Part shown: one piece after another, positions 47,285 through 58,385 of the stretch
Layout: the number at the start of each line of letters is the position of its first letter
Numbering within the stretch: the stretch's first letter is position 1
Source of the DNA: Molossus alvarezi
Taxonomy: Eukaryota; Chordata; Mammalia; Chiroptera; Molossidae
Direction of reading: 5' to 3'
Assembly: GCA_037176705.1 (NCBI GenBank)
Contig: CM073896.1
Coordinates: 21,650,708 to 21,714,707, forward strand
Length of the DNA: 64,000 bases
Made by a program: the position numbers and the translations under genes
Notes under the pieces: generated by a model
Database searches by the model: none
Seen by the model: only the letters and a program-made list of their open reading frames with translations
What the model was told of the DNA's origin: nothing

Positions 47285-49250
47285 GGTGTTGAATTATTTT
47301 TTTTCTGCATCACTTCTTGTAATCATGTGTTTTTTTATTTTTTTTTATGCATGTTAATATAGTGCATTACATTCTTTGATTTTCAAATATTGAATGAATC
47401 TTGTATCCTTAAAATTAATCCCCACTTGATCATGGTGTAAAACTATTTTGGGATATTGCTGAATTTTATTTGACATTATTTTATAAAGAAAATGTGCATC
47501 TGTAATCATTAGGGGTTATTGTTTTATATTTAATTTTTTCTAAGTTCTTTGTGTGATTTTGATATAAGGAACATGTGAAACTTCATAAAATCTATTGAGA
47601 ATTGTTTCTTTTCCCCTATATTTTCCAGAAGAGATTGTGTAAAATTGGTGTTTATTCTTTTTTTACATCTGGTGGAATTCTCCAGTGAACCATATGGACC
47701 TTTGGATTACTTTATTGGATATTTTATTTTTTTATTTATTTTTTTTGTTTTATTCTCACCCGAGGACATTTTTGCATTTATCTTCAGATAGAGCAGGAGG
47801 GAGAGAGGTGGGGAGAGAGAGAGAGAAACATTGACGTGAGAGAGACACATCGAGCGGTTGCCACCCACAAGACCCCTACCGGGGCAGGGGACAAACTGCA
47901 ACTGAGGTTGGCGCCCTTAGCAGAAACCGAACCCAGGACTCTCTGGTCTGTGGGTCAACACTCTAACCGCTGAGCCAAACTGGCCAGGGTATTTATTAGA
48001 CATTTTAAAATTAAGAATCAGTGTCCTGTTTCATGTTTCATGAGTTGTGATAGTTCATGTTTTTTGAGGAATTGGTTAATTTCATATATGTTGTCAAATT
48101 GGTACATTGAGTTGTCTATGGTACCCTTCACATGTCTACAAAATTTGTAGTGAGTGATATCCTTGTTTTGTTCCTAAAACTGGTGATGTCATTTTCTTTT
48201 CTTTTCTTTTGGTCAGTCTTGCTAGAGTTTTGTCAATTGTACAGTATTAGTCTTTTCAAAGAGCCAGGGTTTTTGTTTTTATTTGTTTACTTTTTTCGTT
48301 TTTATTTTCTCTGACTTCTGCTACTATTTCCTTTCTTCTACGTGTTTTGTGGTCATTTTGCATTTTATTTTCTAAGTTCTTGAGGTGAAGCTTAGATTGT
48401 TAAGACTTTGTCTCTTTTCTAATATTATATCTATTTATTGCTATAAATTTCCCTCACAGCTTTGCATTAGCTGTGTGACACAAATTTTGATATACTGCAT
48501 TTTTAACTGTCATTTGTTTCAATATATTTTAAAGTTTTCCTTAAGACTCTCTTTCACTCATGGAATATTTAGTAGCATGATGTCTAGTTTCTGAATGTTT
48601 GGAGTTTATCCTTTTATTTTTCTGTTACTAATTTTTACTTTGATTCCAATGTGGATAGAGAAAAAATTACATATGTTTTCAATTATTTTTAATTTGTTTG
48701 ATGGTTCAAAATATAGTAATCTTGGCATATGTTCTGTGACACTTGAAAAGAATGTACATTTTGCTGTTATGCAATGAGATATTGTAAAAATATTGATTCA
48801 ATCCCATAGGTTGATAAAATGGTGGTATTGAGTTCTTTCATTTTTTGTACTGATTGAATAATTGACCTATCAATTTCCAAGATGTCTTAATGTCTCTAGC
48901 TATAATTGTGGATTCGTTTATTTCTCATTTATTTATCTGTTGGCATTACCAAGTTGTCAGCTTCCTTAGGTCCAAGATTAGGTTATTTGCAGCAAAAACA
49001 AAACCCAAAGACAATATTGTCATTTATTGCCTGGATCTATGGTCCCTACCTGTCTTCTTTCTTTTTTCAACATTTCAGAGTCATCTTACATTTATTTTAA
49101 ATATTATGCTCAGGTTTTTTTGTTTTACTTAAAGAAATTTTTAAAGTATGTCTATGCCCCCTTTCTGGAAGAGGAGGTCTTTCATCTTTCTCTTTCTACT
49201 TTCCACCTCTGGTATGCAACAATCCCATACAAAATAGTTTCCTGCCATTT
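47285..49250 (-). mobile_element. Old LINE-1, ORF2 RT to endonuclease, split by VES
   Basis: Antisense ORF2 text: GAATCTTGTATCCTTAAAAT, CACTTGATCATGGTGTAAAA; after the VES, CAAAGAGCCAGGGTTTTTGT, TTGCTATAAATTTCCCTCAC, TGATTCCAATGTGGATAGAG. The right end is indistinct. Strongly decayed. Confidence 0.8.
47728..47989 (-). mobile_element. VES SINE
   Basis: TTATTCTCACCCGAGGACAT (complement of the tail end), GA block, head ending AACTGGCCAGGG. Confidence 0.93.
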
Positions 49251-49655
49251 TAAGGTAGTGCTTTTCCCCTTGTTTGCAAGTTAGAATTTTGTGGGAATCT
49301 TAAAATATTTTTAATATCTTGATAACCCCTCTACATACTCAGATTCAAAGTTTTGAGTTATTGCCTGGATGTTGGGATCGTAAGAGCCCTCCCTATAAAT
49401 CAGTTGGGAAGGAAGGCTGGAGGATCGCTATTTTAAGGAATTAGTGAAGGATGGGGATGTTGAGTATCCTAACATGATCTACCCTCTTGAATCAACTACT
49501 TAAATGTCTTCCTTCCATGAGACTCTAGATTAAAAGCTTGAATTACCAGAACATCACCACTTAGCCTTGACCACTAACAGAGGTACATATCAATATCATA
49601 GTGTCCTCATTTTTATTTCTAATTGAGTAAAAAAATATGTATATAAAAATCCATC
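49251..49655. other. Intergenic, nothing recognised
   Basis: No supported feature between two L1s. Confidence 0.45.
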
Positions 49656-50446
49656 CATAGAAGCATCGGCAAGATGATAGAATAGGAGGCTACTGGCTTT
49701 CCCTTCTCTCGTGGAAACACTAAGTATACACCTACATATAAATCAATACCATCTGAGAGAAATAAAAAAAATTATTTGGGTGAATCCTACATGCTGGACA
49801 ACTGAGAAAATACATTGCAATGGGTAGGAAAAGCTTAGATATACTCACGCAATAAGCTGCACCCCTAGCACAGTACTTGACCATCAGGATGGAATCCTTA
49901 ACTCCCAGCTTCTCCCTGGTGGTTTGGACCACACATACAGCACCCCAACTTTTATGACTACCACCTGAAGACTGTCTCCTAAATCACCTGGATGGAAAAC
50001 CAATGGGGCTTGGCATACAGAAAGTAAATCAGCTGCTCTTAAACAGTAACTTTTTTCAAGGAAGATCTAAAATTGCCAGTAGGTACATGAAAAGATGCTC
50101 AGCATCACTAAACATCAGGAAAATGCAAATCAAAACCACAATAATGTATCATTGCATACCTGTTAAGACGGCTATTATTGAAAAGAGGAAATAATACATG
50201 TTGGTAAGGATGTGAAGAAAACAAAATAACCCTTTTATACTGTTAAAAAGAATGTAAATTGGGGCAACCATTATAAAATACAGTATGAATTTTCCTCAAA
50301 AAATTAAAAATAGAACTACCATATGATCCAGCACATGGGTGTTGCACAAAGGAAACAAAAACACTGACCACCATCTTCATTTCTCCATTACTCACATCAG
50401 CTTAAGATATAGAAACAACTTCATGTCGTCAACAACTAATGAATAC

Positions 50447-50640
50447 AAGGCTCTGGCCAGTGTGGCTCAGTCAGCTGGGCATCGTCTAGTGCACTGAAGG
50501 GTTGCAGGTTGGATTCCCAGTCAGGGCACATGCCAGGGTTTCGAGGTTGATCCCCAGTGGGGGTGTGCAGGAGACAGCCAATCAATGTTTTTCTTTCTCT
50601 TGTCCTCTTCCTTCCTCTCTCTAAAAATATAAGAAAATAT
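50447..50640 (+). mobile_element. VES SINE
   Basis: CTCTGGCCAGTGTGGCTCAG head, GGTTGGATTCCCAGTCAGGG, CT block, then a tail that has become a TG/TA/CA microsatellite. Confidence 0.92.
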
Positions 50641-50643
50641 ATA

Positions 50644-50689
<46 letters not shown>

Positions 50690-50715
50690 TATATATACAC
50701 ATATATATAATGATT
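50638..50715. repeat. Palindromic (TG)n(TA)n(CA)n microsatellite
   Basis: A GT run, then an AT run, then a CA run flanked by ATATAT on both sides, so the whole reads as a near-perfect inverted repeat. Confidence 0.9.
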
Positions 50716-50796
50716 TACTTATTTTTAAGGCTAAATAATATTTTTATTCATCCATATATATGACTATTTTTTAGCCTTAAAAAAAAAAAATCCTGA

Positions 50797-51513
50797 AAAA
50801 TGGCGGCGAAGTGAATGGAGGGAACCAGACCGTCTCCCAAGACCAAACTGGATTTACAAGGAAAACAAAGGCAAACTTTCAGGAAAGGGCAGCGGAAGGA
50901 CACCTTGGAGGACCACTTAACCAGAAACACCCACTCAGTCCTGGTAGGCTTGCGAGGACGGGAGAGGGGACCTAGAGCCCAGGGTCCACAGCGGCCTGGG
51001 CAGGGGCCAGGGAACTAGAGGGGAAGTTAATTCCACCACCTTTCTTCCCACCGTGCACGGCCCTGGAAACTCTGTAGCCGGCTAGGCTAGGCTCTCCGCT
51101 GAAGCCGCACAGACTCCGGGCCCCCAGGGAACTGGGTGGGACCAGGGAACTCGGAGGAACCGGGGAACTAGGCGGAAAGTTAATTCTACTGCCTCCCCTC
51201 CTGCCGTGCAAGGCCCTGTAGCCTCTGAAGCCGCACAGACTCCTGGCCCCCAGGGAACTGGGCAGGACCAGGGAACTCGGCGGGAAATTATTCCCACCAC
51301 CTCCCTTGCCACCCTGCATGGGTCCTCCTAACACTATAGCCTGCTAAACTCCCCGCTGGAGCCACACAGACTCCCGGAGAACAGGGGACTTGGCGGGATT
51401 AAAGTGGGTCCTCCCTGGTGCATCCAAACCCAGGAGAGGGAGCCACAAACAGCAAAACACCAACACCCACTGGGAAAACTTGGCAGACTCCAAAGCCCAC
51501 TGTGATAACGAAA
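50797..51513 (+). promoter_or_regulatory. 5' UTR / internal promoter of the young L1
   Basis: Starts AAAATGGCGGCGAAGTGAAT, is GC-rich, and holds repeated blocks. GGAAGTTAATTCC-like text recurs at 51021, 51174 and 51281, each with GCCGCACAGACTCC or close variants and (C)CCAGGGAACT downstream. This is a short array of diverged monomers homologous to those at 2.0-2.5 kb. GGCGGC near the start suggests a YY1-like site as in other L1s (inference). Confidence 0.8.
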
Positions 51514-52416
51514 ATGGTGAGAAACAGAAACAAAGGCCAAATGAAAGATCAAGAGACCTCTACAGAAGATGAAATAAATGAGGTGCAGTTAAGCAAGTTA
51601 ACAGAACTAGAATTTAGAGCCATGATGATGCAGAAGCTCAACAGCATGTGTAAGGACATGAGCAACATGAGTAAAGACATCGAAATGTTGAAAATAAACC
51701 ATCTGGAAATGAAAAACCAACAGGAAGAAATGAAGAATGACATATCAGAAATGAAAAACACACTGGAAGGTCTAAAAAGCAGAGTAGGGGAAGCTGAGGA
51801 CCGGATCAGTGAATTAGAAGACAGGCTAGAAGAAATCAACCAATCAGAAAACCAAAAGGAAAAAAAGATTAAAAAACAAGAAGAGAGCTTAAGAGAATTG
51901 TGGGACAACTGGAAACGTAATAATATTCGTATCATAGGAGTCCCTGAAGAAGAAGAAAGTAAGCGAGGGCTAGAGAATATATTCAAAGAAATAGTGACAG
52001 AAAACTTCCCTAATTTGGTGAAGGAAGAAGGCATTCAAGTTCAAGAAGCTCAGAGAGCCCCAAGTAAGAAGAACCCAAACAGGCCTACACCAAGACACAT
52101 AGTAATCAAACTGCCAAAAATTAAAGACAAAGAGAGAATCCTAAAAGCAGCAAGAGATAAGCAACAGGTTACCTACAAAGGAACCCCCATAAGGCTCTCA
52201 GCTGACTTCTCACAAGAAACATTACAGGCTCGAAGGGAATGGCATGAAGTAATCAAGGTCATGAAAAACAAGGATCTGAATCCAAGACTACTCTACCCAG
52301 CAAGGCTATCGTTCAAAATAGAAGGCCAAATAAAGAGCTTCCCAGACAAAATAAGGCTAAGGGAGTACATTAGCACCAAACCAGCACTGCAAGAAATGTT
52401 AAAAGGACTGCTGTAA
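51514..52416 (+). CDS. ORF1: L1 ORF1 protein (RNA-binding nucleic-acid chaperone), intact
   Basis: 300 residues, close to typical L1 ORF1p length. Known role: trimeric protein that coats L1 RNA in the cytoplasmic particle. A coiled coil with repeated heptads covers about residues 27-130 (LKINHLEMKNQQEEMKND, ISELEDRLEEINQSENQKE). An RRM-like domain follows at about 135-230 (NNIRIIGVPE, PRHIVIKL). The C-terminal domain at about 231-300 contains ETLQARREW and YPARLSF, the most conserved ORF1p signatures. The start chosen is the ATG at 51514 (AAAATGG, purine at -3), aligning with family starts. The frame is open upstream to 51418, so a 332-residue form is possible but its first 32 residues are 5' UTR-like. 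No stop or frameshift. Confidence 0.95.
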   Translation: MVRNRNKGQMKDQETSTEDEINEVQLSKLTELEFRAMMMQKLNSMCKDMSNMSKDIEMLKINHLEMKNQQEEMKNDISEMKNTLEGLKSRVGEAEDRISELEDRLEEINQSENQKEKKIKKQEESLRELWDNWKRNNIRIIGVPEEEESKRGLENIFKEIVTENFPNLVKEEGIQVQEAQRAPSKKNPNRPTPRHIVIKLPKIKDKERILKAARDKQQVTYKGTPIRLSADFSQETLQARREWHEVIKVMKNKDLNPRLLYPARLSFKIEGQIKSFPDKIRLREYISTKPALQEMLKGLL

Positions 52417-52461
52417 TTACCAGGAGAAATGGGAAGAAAAATAGAACCACACTAAACAAAA

Positions 52462-55400
52462 ATGGCAATAAATAAGTACATATCAATAACCACCTTAAAT
52501 GTAAATGGACTGAATGCTCCCATAAAAAGACACAGAGTAGCTGACTGGATAAGAAAGCAAGACTCATCTATATGCTGTTTACAAGAAACCCACCTCACAA
52601 CAAAAGACTCACATAGATTGAAAGTGAAGGGATGGAAAAAAATCTTTCAAGCAAATGGAAAAGAAAAAAAATCTGGGGTAGCAATACTGATATCTGATAA
52701 AATAGACTTCAGATTGAAGGCCATAACTAGAGACAAAGAAGGCCACTACATAATATTGAAAGGATCTATCCAACAGGAAGATATAACCTTGATAAACATA
52801 TATGCACCCAATATAGGAGCACCAAAATATATTAAAAATCTCCTGGAGGACTTCCAAGGAGAAATCGATAGCAATACAATCATAACAGGGGACTTCAACA
52901 CCCCGCTCACATCACTGGATAGATCCTCTAGACAAAAAATTAGCAAGGAAACAGAGACTCTAAATGAAGCACTAGACCAAATGGATTTAATAGATATCTA
53001 CAGAGAACTACACCCCAAAACTACAGAATTCACATTCTTCTCAAGTGCACATGGGACATTCTCAAAGATAGACCACATGTTAGGGCACAAACTAAGTCTC
53101 TACAAGTTCAAGAAGATTGAAATTATAACAAGCATCTTCTCAGACCACAATGGTATGAAACTAGAAATCAATTGCAAGAAGAACATGCAAAGACATTTTA
53201 ACACATGGAAGCTAAATAGAATGTTATTAAACAATGAATGGGTCACCGAGGAAATCAAGGAAGAAATCAAAAACTTCCTGGAAACCAATGAAAATGAGGA
53301 CACAACAATACAAAATCTATGGGATGCAGCAAAAGCAGTTCTGAGAGGGAAGTTTATAGCACTACAGGCCTACCTCAAAAAAGAAGAAAAATCTCTAATA
53401 GACTACCTAACCTCACAACTTAAAGAACTAGAGAGTAAACAAAAAGAAAACCCCAGAGCAAGTAGAAGAAAAGAAATAGTAAGGATCAGAGCAGAAATAA
53501 ACGACATAGAGACCAAAAAAACAATCCAGAGGATCAATAAAACAAAGAGCTTGTTTTTCGAAAAGATAAACAAGATTGATGGACCCTTAGCTAGACTCAC
53601 CAAGAAACAAAGAGAGAGAACCCAAATACATAAAATCAGAAATGAAACAGGAGAGATAACAACTGACCCTACAGAAATACAAAAGATCGTTAACAACTAC
53701 TATGAAAAATTATACGGCAACAAATTCGAAAATCTAGGCGAAATGGACAAATTTCTAGAAACACATAGTCTCCCAAAATTGGATCAGATAGAGATTGAAA
53801 ACTTGAACAGACCAATAACAACAGAAGAAATTGAAGATGTAATCAAGACTCTTCCAGCAAACAAAAGCCCAGGCCCGGATGGCTTCACAGGGGAGTTTTA
53901 CCGAACATTCAAAGAAGAACTAATACCCATTCTCCTCAAACTATTTCAAAAAATTCAAGAAGAAGGAAGACTTCCAAACTCGTTTTATGAAGCCAGCATA
54001 ACTCTAATTCCAAAACCAGAAAAAGACACAACAAAGAAAGAAAACTACAGGCCAATATCCCTGATGAACATAGATGCCAAAATCCTGAACAAAATACTAG
54101 CAAATCGAATCCAGCAATACACCAGAAAAATTATCCACCATGACCAGGTGGGATTCATCCCAGGGATGCAAGGCTGGTACAATATCCGCAAATCCATAAA
54201 TGTGATACACCACATAAATAAATTGAAGAATAAAAACCACATGATCCTATCAATAGATGCCGAAAAAGCCTTTGACAAAATCCAGCATCCATTTCTGATA
54301 AAAACGCTCAGCAGTGTGGGAATAGAGGGATCATATCTCGACATAATAAAGGCCATATATGAAAGACCTACAGCCAACATCATACTCAATGGGCAAAAAC
54401 TAAAAGCATTTCCCTTAAGAACAGGAACAAGGCAAGGATGCCCACTTTCGCCACTCCTATTTAACATAGTACTGGAAGTCTTAGCCACAGCAATCAGACA
54501 GGAAGAAAAAATAAAAGGGATCCAAATTGGAAAGGAAGAAGTGAAATTGTCATTATTTGCAGATGACATGATACTGTACATAGAAAATCCCAAAGACTCC
54601 ACCAAAAGCTTACTAGACTTAATAAATGAATTTGGCAAAGTAGCAGGATACAAAATTAACGTCCAGAAATCGATGGCATTCTTATACACCAATGATGAAC
54701 TCACAGAAAGAGAAACTAAGCAAACAATCCCATTTACCATTGCGGAAAAAAAATTAAGATACCTAGGAATAAACTTAACCAAACAGATAAAGGACCTATT
54801 CGCAGAAAACTACAGGTCTTTGAAAAAAGAAATAGAGCAAGATGTAAAAAAGTGGAAGAACATACCCTGTTCATGGATTGGGAGAATTAACATCATTAAA
54901 ATGTCCATATTACCCAAAGCAATCTATAGATTCAACGCAATCCCCATCAAAATACCAACGGCATACTTCACAGAATTAGAACAATTACTTCAAAAGTTCA
55001 TATGGAACCAAAAAAGGCCTCGAATAGCCACAGCAATCTTGAAAAGGAAGAACAAAGTTGGAGGGATCACAATACCAGATTTCAGGTTATACTACAAAGC
55101 CACCATAATCAAAACAGCCTGGTACTGGCACAAGAACAGGTATATAGACCAGTGGAACAGAATAGCATTCAGTGGAGTAAGGACAGCCTCTTTAATAAAT
55201 GGTGCTGGGAAAATTGGACAGCTACTTGCCGAAAAATGAAACTAGACCATCAACTTACACCCTACACCAAAATAAACTCAAAATGGATAAAAGACTTAAA
55301 TGTAACTCATGAATCCATAAAAATCCTAGAGGAGACTGTGGGCAACAAAATCTCAGACATCATACGCAGCAGAATTTTTACTGACACATCACCTAAGGCA

Positions 55401-56222
55401 ATAGAAACAAAGGAGAAAATGAACACATGGGACTACATCAAACTCAAAAGCTTCTGCACAGCGAAAGATACAATCATCAAAACGGAAAGGCTACCCACTG
55501 TATGGGAGAGCATAATTGCCAATGAGATATCAGATAAGGGGTTAATTTCCAATACATATAGAGTGCTCATACAACTCCACAAAAGGAAGACAAAGAATCC
55601 AATTAAAAAATGGGCAGAGGAACTAAATAGACACCTCTCCAAACAGGACATACAAATGGCTAAGAGACATATGAAGAAATGTTCATCACTAATCATCAGA
55701 GAGATGCAAATCAAAACAACAATGAGGTATCACCTCACACCTGTCAGAATGGCCGCCATCAACAAATCATCAAACAACAAGTGTTGGCGAGGGTGTGGAG
55801 AAAAGGGGACTCTAGTACACTGTTGGTGGGAATGCAGACTGGTGCAGCCACTATGGAAAACAATATGGTGTCACCTCAAAAAATTAAAAATTGAACTCCC
55901 ATTTGACCCAGTGATCCCACTTCTAGGAATATACCCTAAGAAGCCTGAAACACCAATCAGAAAGAATATATGTACCCCCATCTTTGTAGCAGCACTATTT
56001 ACAATCGCTAAGATCTGGAAGCAGCCCAAGTGCCCATCAGTAGACGAATGGATTAAAAAGCTGTGGTACATATACACAATGGAGTACTACGCAGCGGTAA
56101 GAAAGAAAGATCTCTTATCCTTTGAGACTACATGGAGGGACCTGGAAAGTATCATCCTAAGTGAAACAAGCCAAGCAGAGAAAGACAAATTTCATATGAT
56201 CTCACTGATTTCTGGAATATAA
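52462..56222 (+). pseudogene. ORF2: L1 ORF2 (endonuclease-reverse transcriptase), one frameshifting deletion
   Basis: The first frame (52462-55239, 925 codons) holds the endonuclease with visible active-site residues N13, E42, D144, N146, D204, D228 and H229, and the reverse transcriptase with [10 protein letters not shown] (529-538), SIDAEKAFD (597-605), [14 protein letters not shown] (655-668) and the catalytic FADD (699-702). Compared with the old L1 at 7870-7950, about 61 bp are missing near 55170, so the frame ends early ([12 protein letters not shown], stop). The C-terminal part continues in another frame to 56222 with [12 protein letters not shown], the cysteine motif CX3CX7HX4C (55782-55835) and [14 protein letters not shown]. 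The full protein normally makes L1 cDNA at nicked target DNA. This copy would make a C-terminally truncated product. Confidence 0.95.
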
Positions 56223-56434
56223 TGAACATAACAGTTTGAGGACAATCCCCTAAGGAGTGGGGAGCTGAGAGAGGGATGAACAACAGAACTTAAATGCATG
56301 GAGGCATGAACAGTGGACATGGACAACAATCAGGGGAAGGGGCAGGGAGGGAAGGGGGAGGGGGGAATCAGTGGGGGAAAAAGGAGAATCATTTGTAACA
56401 AAAATTAATCAATAAAAAAAAAAAAGAAAAAAAA
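56223..56434 (+). other. L1 3' UTR with G-rich tract and poly-A tail
   Basis: After the ORF2 stop: GGGATGAACAACAGAACTTA, then a polypurine G-rich tract (56334-56395) with several runs of 4-6 G, then AATAAA-containing text (56411) and an A-rich tail. G-rich polypurine tracts are typical of L1 3' UTRs and may fold into G-quadruplexes. Confidence 0.85.
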
Positions 56435-56849
56435 AAAAAAAAAAAATCCTGACACTTGAGACAACATGAATGACCCTGAAAGATAATTATACTAAGCGAA
56501 ATAAGCCAAAGAAAGATAAGCATTGCATTATCACACTTATACATGGAATATTTTAAAAATTAAGTAAAATAAAGCCAAACTCATAATAACAGAAAGCAAA
56601 AGAGTGTTTAACAGATGCTGGAATATAGGAGAAAGGAGAGATTAAAGAAAATAAAATTTAAAAAAACGAAAGTAGAAGTGTGTTTGCCAGGGCCTACGGG
56701 GAGGAGGTCATGGAAACAATTGTCTATTGGGTACCCAGTTTCAGTTTTGTCAGTTGAAAATGGTTCTGGGGAAGGATGGTGGTGATGGTTACACAGTGTG
56801 AATGTCCATAATACCACTGAACTCTGCACTTAAAAATGGTTAAGATAGG

Positions 56850-57018
56850 CCCGGCCAGTGTGGATTGAGCATCTTCCCATGGACTGAGAGGTCCTGGTTA
56901 ATTTCTAATCAAGGTACATTCCCAGGTTGCAGGCTCAATATCCAGTGGGGGATGTTTCTTTTTCACATGGATGTTTCTGTCTCTCTCTCTCTCTCTAAAA
57001 AAAAAAAAAAAAAAATCA
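56850..57018 (+). mobile_element. VES SINE (diverged)
   Basis: GCCCGGCCAGTGTGGATTGA head, CT block, A-run tail; immediately followed by another VES. Confidence 0.85.
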
Positions 57019-57032
57019 ATAAAAATGCCTAC

Positions 57033-57240
57033 TGTCACTTAGTGGTTGAGCATCGACCCATGGACTGAAAGGTCCCAGTTCAATTCTGGGTCAGGGCACA
57101 TGCCCCGATTATGGGCTCAATTTCCAGTAGGGGGTGTGCAGGAGGCAGCTGATCAATGTTTCTCTTTCATTGATGTTTCTCTCTCTCCCTTCCTCTCTCT
57201 GTAAAGAAATCAAATAAAAACATTTTAAAAATCAATAAAA
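57033..57240 (+). mobile_element. VES SINE, tandem neighbour lacking the first bases
   Basis: Starts CTGTCACTTAGTGGTTGAGC, so the first part of the head is replaced, then GGTCCCAGTTCAATTCTGGG, the CT block, and two successive AAATCAATAAAAACAT-like tails. Confidence 0.85.
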
Positions 57241-58190
57241 ACATACTTTTAAAAATTGGTTGATATTAAGTTTCATATTCTGTGTATTTTACCAGAATTT
57301 TAAAAAGTTATACATATATCCTTGTTATAATTTGAACCTTGATTTGGTAACTATTATTTTTCTAACAAAATTTCTTATAATTGCAGTTAATTTGGGGAAT
57401 TGAATGAATTTCTGACAACATGTGCAATTTAAAAATGCAAAATATAAGCTAAATATAAGCTAAATGAAATTCTAAGTTTCGGTCATCTCTATTTTTGACA
57501 TATCTGCTCAGTAGCCAAATATTTGTTGCTCTTTACACTTCAGTGTCTTTGGGACCCAAAGGGCCTTTGAAGCTAAAATGTTGACAGCAAGACTTTAATC
57601 CTATAATCGAGGGAAATATCATATAAGCGTAATGCTCCTGGCTCTGAGTTTTGGCATGTGTTATATAAATCAGTGGGTAATCTTTTATACTGGAGAATGT
57701 CTTGGTGATGTTTGTACAAAAAAGAACCAACACAATGAATAACTTCCTATTTATAGCAAATACCGCCTCTGTGCTTTGTATAAGCTGTCTGTGTATATAA
57801 ATTCTATTGTTTCTGTTCCTTTCCAGTTGGAGAATAATCAGCGACAATTATTATTTAGAACTGTGTAAGTTAAGGTAATGCTAATAATATAACAAATCAA
57901 CTTTGAAATCTAGTAGTTATAACAAAACTGAAGTTATTTCTCTCCCAGTAAAGTCCCAATCTTTAGCTTTGCAAAGGGCAGTCATTCAGAGACCCAACCT
58001 GATAGGAGATATGCCATTTTCAGGAAGGTTTCCCTGCATCAGAAGGGGAAGAAAAAAGGAGAAAATTATGCTGGAAATTTTGTCTGATGAGCTGAGCCTG
58101 GGTGTGCCATCCCATCACCCACATTTCATTGCTTAGAAATCCTCAGAGCACATCCACACCTAAATTAAAGAAATGCATTTAGTTAGCAAC
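57241..58190. other. Intergenic, nothing recognised
   Basis: Open frames 57533-57847 (-) and 57903-58136 (+) show no domain or splice context. Confidence 0.45.
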
Positions 58191-58194
58191 TAGT

Positions 58195-58385
58195 TAATCT
58201 TTGCCTTTCTTGTCCTATTAAATGTGCTATTTAATTTTATAATCACAGCAATTAAGTAAAATAACATTTTATAGATGAGCAAACTGAGGCATTAAGAGAT
58301 GATAGGCTAAGGCCATAGAACTAGTACTTGGCAGTTAGAAATGGTAGCTCAGGTTTTCTAATCTAATACTCATGCTATATCAGAT
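58195..58385 (+). mobile_element. MIR SINE
   Basis: TTTATAATCACAGCAATTAA, TTTTATAGATGAGCAAACTG, AACTAGTACTTGGCAGTTAG follow the MIR core order. Confidence 0.7.

Larger units (their letters stand above)
50797..56434 (+). mobile_element. Young, nearly full-length LINE-1
   Basis: Order: 5' UTR (50797-51513), ORF1 (51514-52416), 45-bp spacer, ORF2 (52462-56222, one frameshifting deletion), 3' UTR (56223-56410) and an A-rich tail. Target-site duplication: a 12-A run plus TCCTGA at 50779-50796 and again at 56435-56452; part of the A run could belong to the tail. The open frames and lack of scattered stops make it by far the youngest L1 in the window. It lies in an older L1 in the same orientation. 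Confidence 0.96.
49660..56849 (+). mobile_element. Old LINE-1 with large internal deletion, host for the young L1
   Basis: 49660-50045 resembles an L1 5' end (AAGATGATAGAATAGGAGGC, counterpart of the usual GATGGCGGAATAGGAGG). At about 50050 it passes straight to the ORF2 C-terminus (AAATCAAAACCACAATAATG at about 50126). It continues, after a VES and the young L1, at 56447-56849 with the ORF2 tail and 3' UTR. Some 5 kb between 5' UTR and ORF2 end is missing. The two halves join exactly at the target-site duplication of the young L1. Confidence 0.75.

Noticed and set aside
51549..52034. 161-codon minus-strand open frame
   Set aside because: Antisense shadow of the ORF1 coiled coil; Ser/Phe/Leu-rich text results from complementing Glu/Lys-rich codons.
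54045..54782. 245-codon open frame on the minus strand
   Set aside because: It lies wholly antisense to the L1 ORF2 reverse transcriptase; a shadow of A-rich codon use, with no domain of its own.
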